From a virus, in IMG/VR virus record IMGVR_UViG_3300046009_008280, positions 1 to 36,699 of that record: a DNA stretch of 36,699 nt, one strand, 5' to 3'. Both the position numbers and the translations under genes were made by a program. Of this stretch, positions 35,070 through 36,699 are shown piece after piece. Under the pieces are notes generated by a model. The model saw only the letters and a list, made by a program, of their open reading frames with translations. It did not search any database and was not told the DNA's origin. Position 1 is the stretch's first letter, and each line of letters opens with the position of its first letter.

Positions 35070-36026
35070 ATGATAAATTATGATTTACTCAATTTGTTAG
35101 AAAAAGTTCTTGGTAAAGGACGAAAAACTTCTGGCAATAACTACTCTTTTTTCTCTCCGTTCATTTCCCATTACAAACCAAAATTAGAAATAGATTTAAG
35201 TGCATCTAACGATGGACAAAATGTATGGCATTGTTGGGTGAGTAACGCCAAGGGTAGAAATATATCTTTACTATTCAAAAAGTTAAAAGTTGATCGGTCT
35301 TATTATACAGACTTGGATAAAATTATAAAGACTAAAAAACTTTATGTTTCTAATAAACAAGAAGTAAAAGAAACTGTATTGAGTCTTCCAACAGAAACTA
35401 TTAAACTATATGAATACGGCAAAATAAAAGACATACAAACTAAAATGCAGTTAAAGCAGGCAATAAATTATTTGAAAAAACGAGGAATCAGTAGAACCGA
35501 TATGATTAGATATGATATTGGTTATTGTCCAACTGGTTCTTATTCTGGTAGAATAATCGTTCCATCGTATGATGATAATTTCAATTTGAATTTTTTTGTT
35601 TCTCGTTCTATTTTTGAAGAAGATACATTAAAATATAAAAATCCAAAATGGAGTAAAGACGTTATTGGTTTTGATTCGTTCATTAATTGGAATGAACCTA
35701 TAACTTTAGTCGAGGGTGTGTTTGACGCAATTAGTGCCAGATATAACACTATACCACTTTTCGGCAAACTAATGTCAAACTTATTGAAAGAAAAAATATT
35801 ACTACGTAAACCACCGAAAGTAATTGTTGCTTTGGATAATGATGCAAGAAAAGATGCATTAAATATTTCAAGTTATTTAGTTGCAAACGGAATAAATGTT
35901 TCTATTATAAACTTAGAACAAAAAGATGTAAACGAAGTTGGATTTAAAGAATTCACTTCTATTAAAAGAAAAACTAAAAACACAGACACATACGATATTA
36001 TTAAACAAAGGATTTTGAATGCTTAA
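35070..36026 (+). CDS. DNA primase, DnaG/gp61-like with TOPRIM domain
   Basis: The frame is open from GTG 35004, but ATG 35070 (318 residues; T4 gp61: 342) is chosen because the promoter would start RNA near 35045 and the conserved part begins there. Residues about 25-70 correspond to the N-terminal zinc-binding region (HYKPKLEIDL, WHCWVSNAKGR), though some expected ligands are Ser (29 and 58). Residues 135-190 resemble the RNA polymerase-core part (YLKKRGISRTDMIRYDIGYC). The TOPRIM domain follows with LVEGVFDAIS (Glu215) and VALDNDARKDA (Asp256, Asp258). It makes RNA primers for lagging-strand synthesis together with the replicative helicase. It overlaps the gp47-like gene by eight bases. 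Confidence 0.88.
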   Translation: MINYDLLNLLEKVLGKGRKTSGNNYSFFSPFISHYKPKLEIDLSASNDGQNVWHCWVSNAKGRNISLLFKKLKVDRSYYTDLDKIIKTKKLYVSNKQEVKETVLSLPTETIKLYEYGKIKDIQTKMQLKQAINYLKKRGISRTDMIRYDIGYCPTGSYSGRIIVPSYDDNFNLNFFVSRSIFEEDTLKYKNPKWSKDVIGFDSFINWNEPITLVEGVFDAISARYNTIPLFGKLMSNLLKEKILLRKPPKVIVALDNDARKDALNISSYLVANGINVSIINLEQKDVNEVGFKEFTSIKRKTKNTDTYDIIKQRILNA

Positions 36027-36699
36027 CTTACATAGAGTTATACACATAGCTGATGTACATATTAGAAATTATAAACGCCATGAAGAATATGAAATAGTAT
36101 TTAATAGATTATACGATTATTGCCGTGAAACTGTTAGTAAACATAAAAATACTTTGATTTATGTTGCGGGTGATATTGTTCACGCAAAAACAGATATGAG
36201 TCCGGAATTAGTAGAAATGACGAGAAATTTTTTATTAAATTTATCTGAGATAGCAACTACTTTTTTTATAGCAGGAAACCACGATTGTAACTTGAATAAT
36301 AAAGACCGAATGGATTCTTTAACTCCAATTTTCAATTCATTTAATAACAATAATAATTTATTTTATTTCAAAGAAACTGGCGTTTATCCAATGGGTAACG
36401 TAGACTTTGTGGTAAATTCAGTATTCGATACTACTAAGAACTTTATTAAAGCCTCTGATTTAGAAGATAACGGTAGAAAGAAAATTGTTCTTTATCATGG
36501 TGCAATTAATGCAGCAGAAACAGATACAGGTATGAAATTACATAATACCGATGTTACTATTGATTTATTTGAAGGGTTTGACTATGGATTTTTTGGAGAT
36601 ATTCACAGATTTCAATATTTAGATTCAAACAAACGTTTTGCTTATCCAGGTTCACTTATACAACAAAACTTTGGGGAAGACTTAAAACACGGTGTAATT
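36019..36699 (+). CDS. gp47: Mre11/SbcD-type nuclease subunit, gp47-like (N-terminal part)
   Basis: The gene starts at ATG 36019, inside the end of the primase gene, and runs off the window after 227 codons. Visible metallophosphoesterase motifs are HIADVHI (Asp12, His14), AGDIVH (Asp52, His55), AGNHD (Asn87, His88), YHGA and FFGDIH, the complete set for a two-metal nuclease core. T4 gp47 has 339 residues, so about two thirds is present. With gp46 (Rad50-like ATPase, expected downstream) it resects DNA ends for recombination-dependent replication. The order endonuclease, primase, gp47 marks a DNA-metabolism block. Confidence 0.93.
   Translation, partial: MLNLHRVIHIADVHIRNYKRHEEYEIVFNRLYDYCRETVSKHKNTLIYVAGDIVHAKTDMSPELVEMTRNFLLNLSEIATTFFIAGNHDCNLNNKDRMDSLTPIFNSFNNNNNLFYFKETGVYPMGNVDFVVNSVFDTTKNFIKASDLEDNGRKKIVLYHGAINAAETDTGMKLHNTDVTIDLFEGFDYGFFGDIHRFQYLDSNKRFAYPGSLIQQNFGEDLKHGVI

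Noticed and set aside
1-36699. Diversity-generating retroelement acting on the tail genes
   Set aside because: No reverse transcriptase reading frame and no template/variable repeat pair are visible; the repeats seen are ordinary domain repeats.
1-36699. tRNA or other structured RNA genes
   Set aside because: The gaps are short and AT-rich, and no cloverleaf or known RNA pattern could be found by eye.

Overview
The window is a stretch of a large, AT-rich (roughly 70% A+T) tailed-phage genome of T4-like (contractile-tail) type. Support for this comes from a late sigma factor of gp55 type, recognisable baseplate wedge proteins of gp25 and gp6 type, a gp5-like hub protein, a gp61-like TOPRIM primase and a gp47/Mre11-type nuclease. 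All 27 genes called here are on the + strand. They are tightly packed, often overlapping by a few bases, and no gene-free stretch reaches 300 bases. Most genes have a Shine-Dalgarno-like AGGA/GGAG. One well-formed promoter, ahead of the primase, fits the Bacteroidota pattern (TTTG, 20 bases, TAnnTTTG), so a Bacteroidota host is a reasonable but unproven inference.

Layout: (1) 1-4.4 kb holds the end of a UV-damage endonuclease, a zeta-toxin-like P-loop kinase, two membrane-anchored coiled-coil proteins flanking a ClpP-like serine protease, the late sigma factor and a small helical protein. (2) 4.3-13.7 kb is the hub and tail-tip block: a gp5-like protein without its lysozyme domain, two unfamiliar structural proteins, and a 1172-residue protein that appears to carry four enzyme domains (alpha/beta hydrolase, GH24 lysozyme, NlpC/CHAP-like cysteine peptidase, M15/VanY peptidase). 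(3) 13.8-24.5 kb is the baseplate wedge: gp25, gp6, a DNRLRE-like protein, a coiled-coil protein and a 1701-residue protein holding a seven-unit RCC1 repeat. (4) 24.7-34.6 kb is a distal tail/adhesin block with five paralogous proteins sharing a C-terminal module, one fused to a large extra N-terminal part and one carrying a LamG domain. (5) 34.6-36.7 kb switches to DNA metabolism: T7-type endonuclease I, primase, and the start of gp47 nuclease.

The most striking feature is modular assembly of the tail. A leucine-rich-repeat module with the same C-terminal tail is attached, through Pro/Asp/Thr-rich linkers, to three otherwise unrelated structural proteins. An RCC1 propeller is inserted inside a LamG-like fold, and a second LamG domain sits inside one of the five paralogues. 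Together with the multi-enzyme tail lysin this looks like a virion built to present many binding and cell-wall-degrading modules. At the regulatory level, a recurring ATATTTAT motif lies in the larger gaps. It often extends to TATTTATA, the reverse complement of the T4 late promoter box. A perfect 8-bp inverted repeat overlaps the primase promoter.
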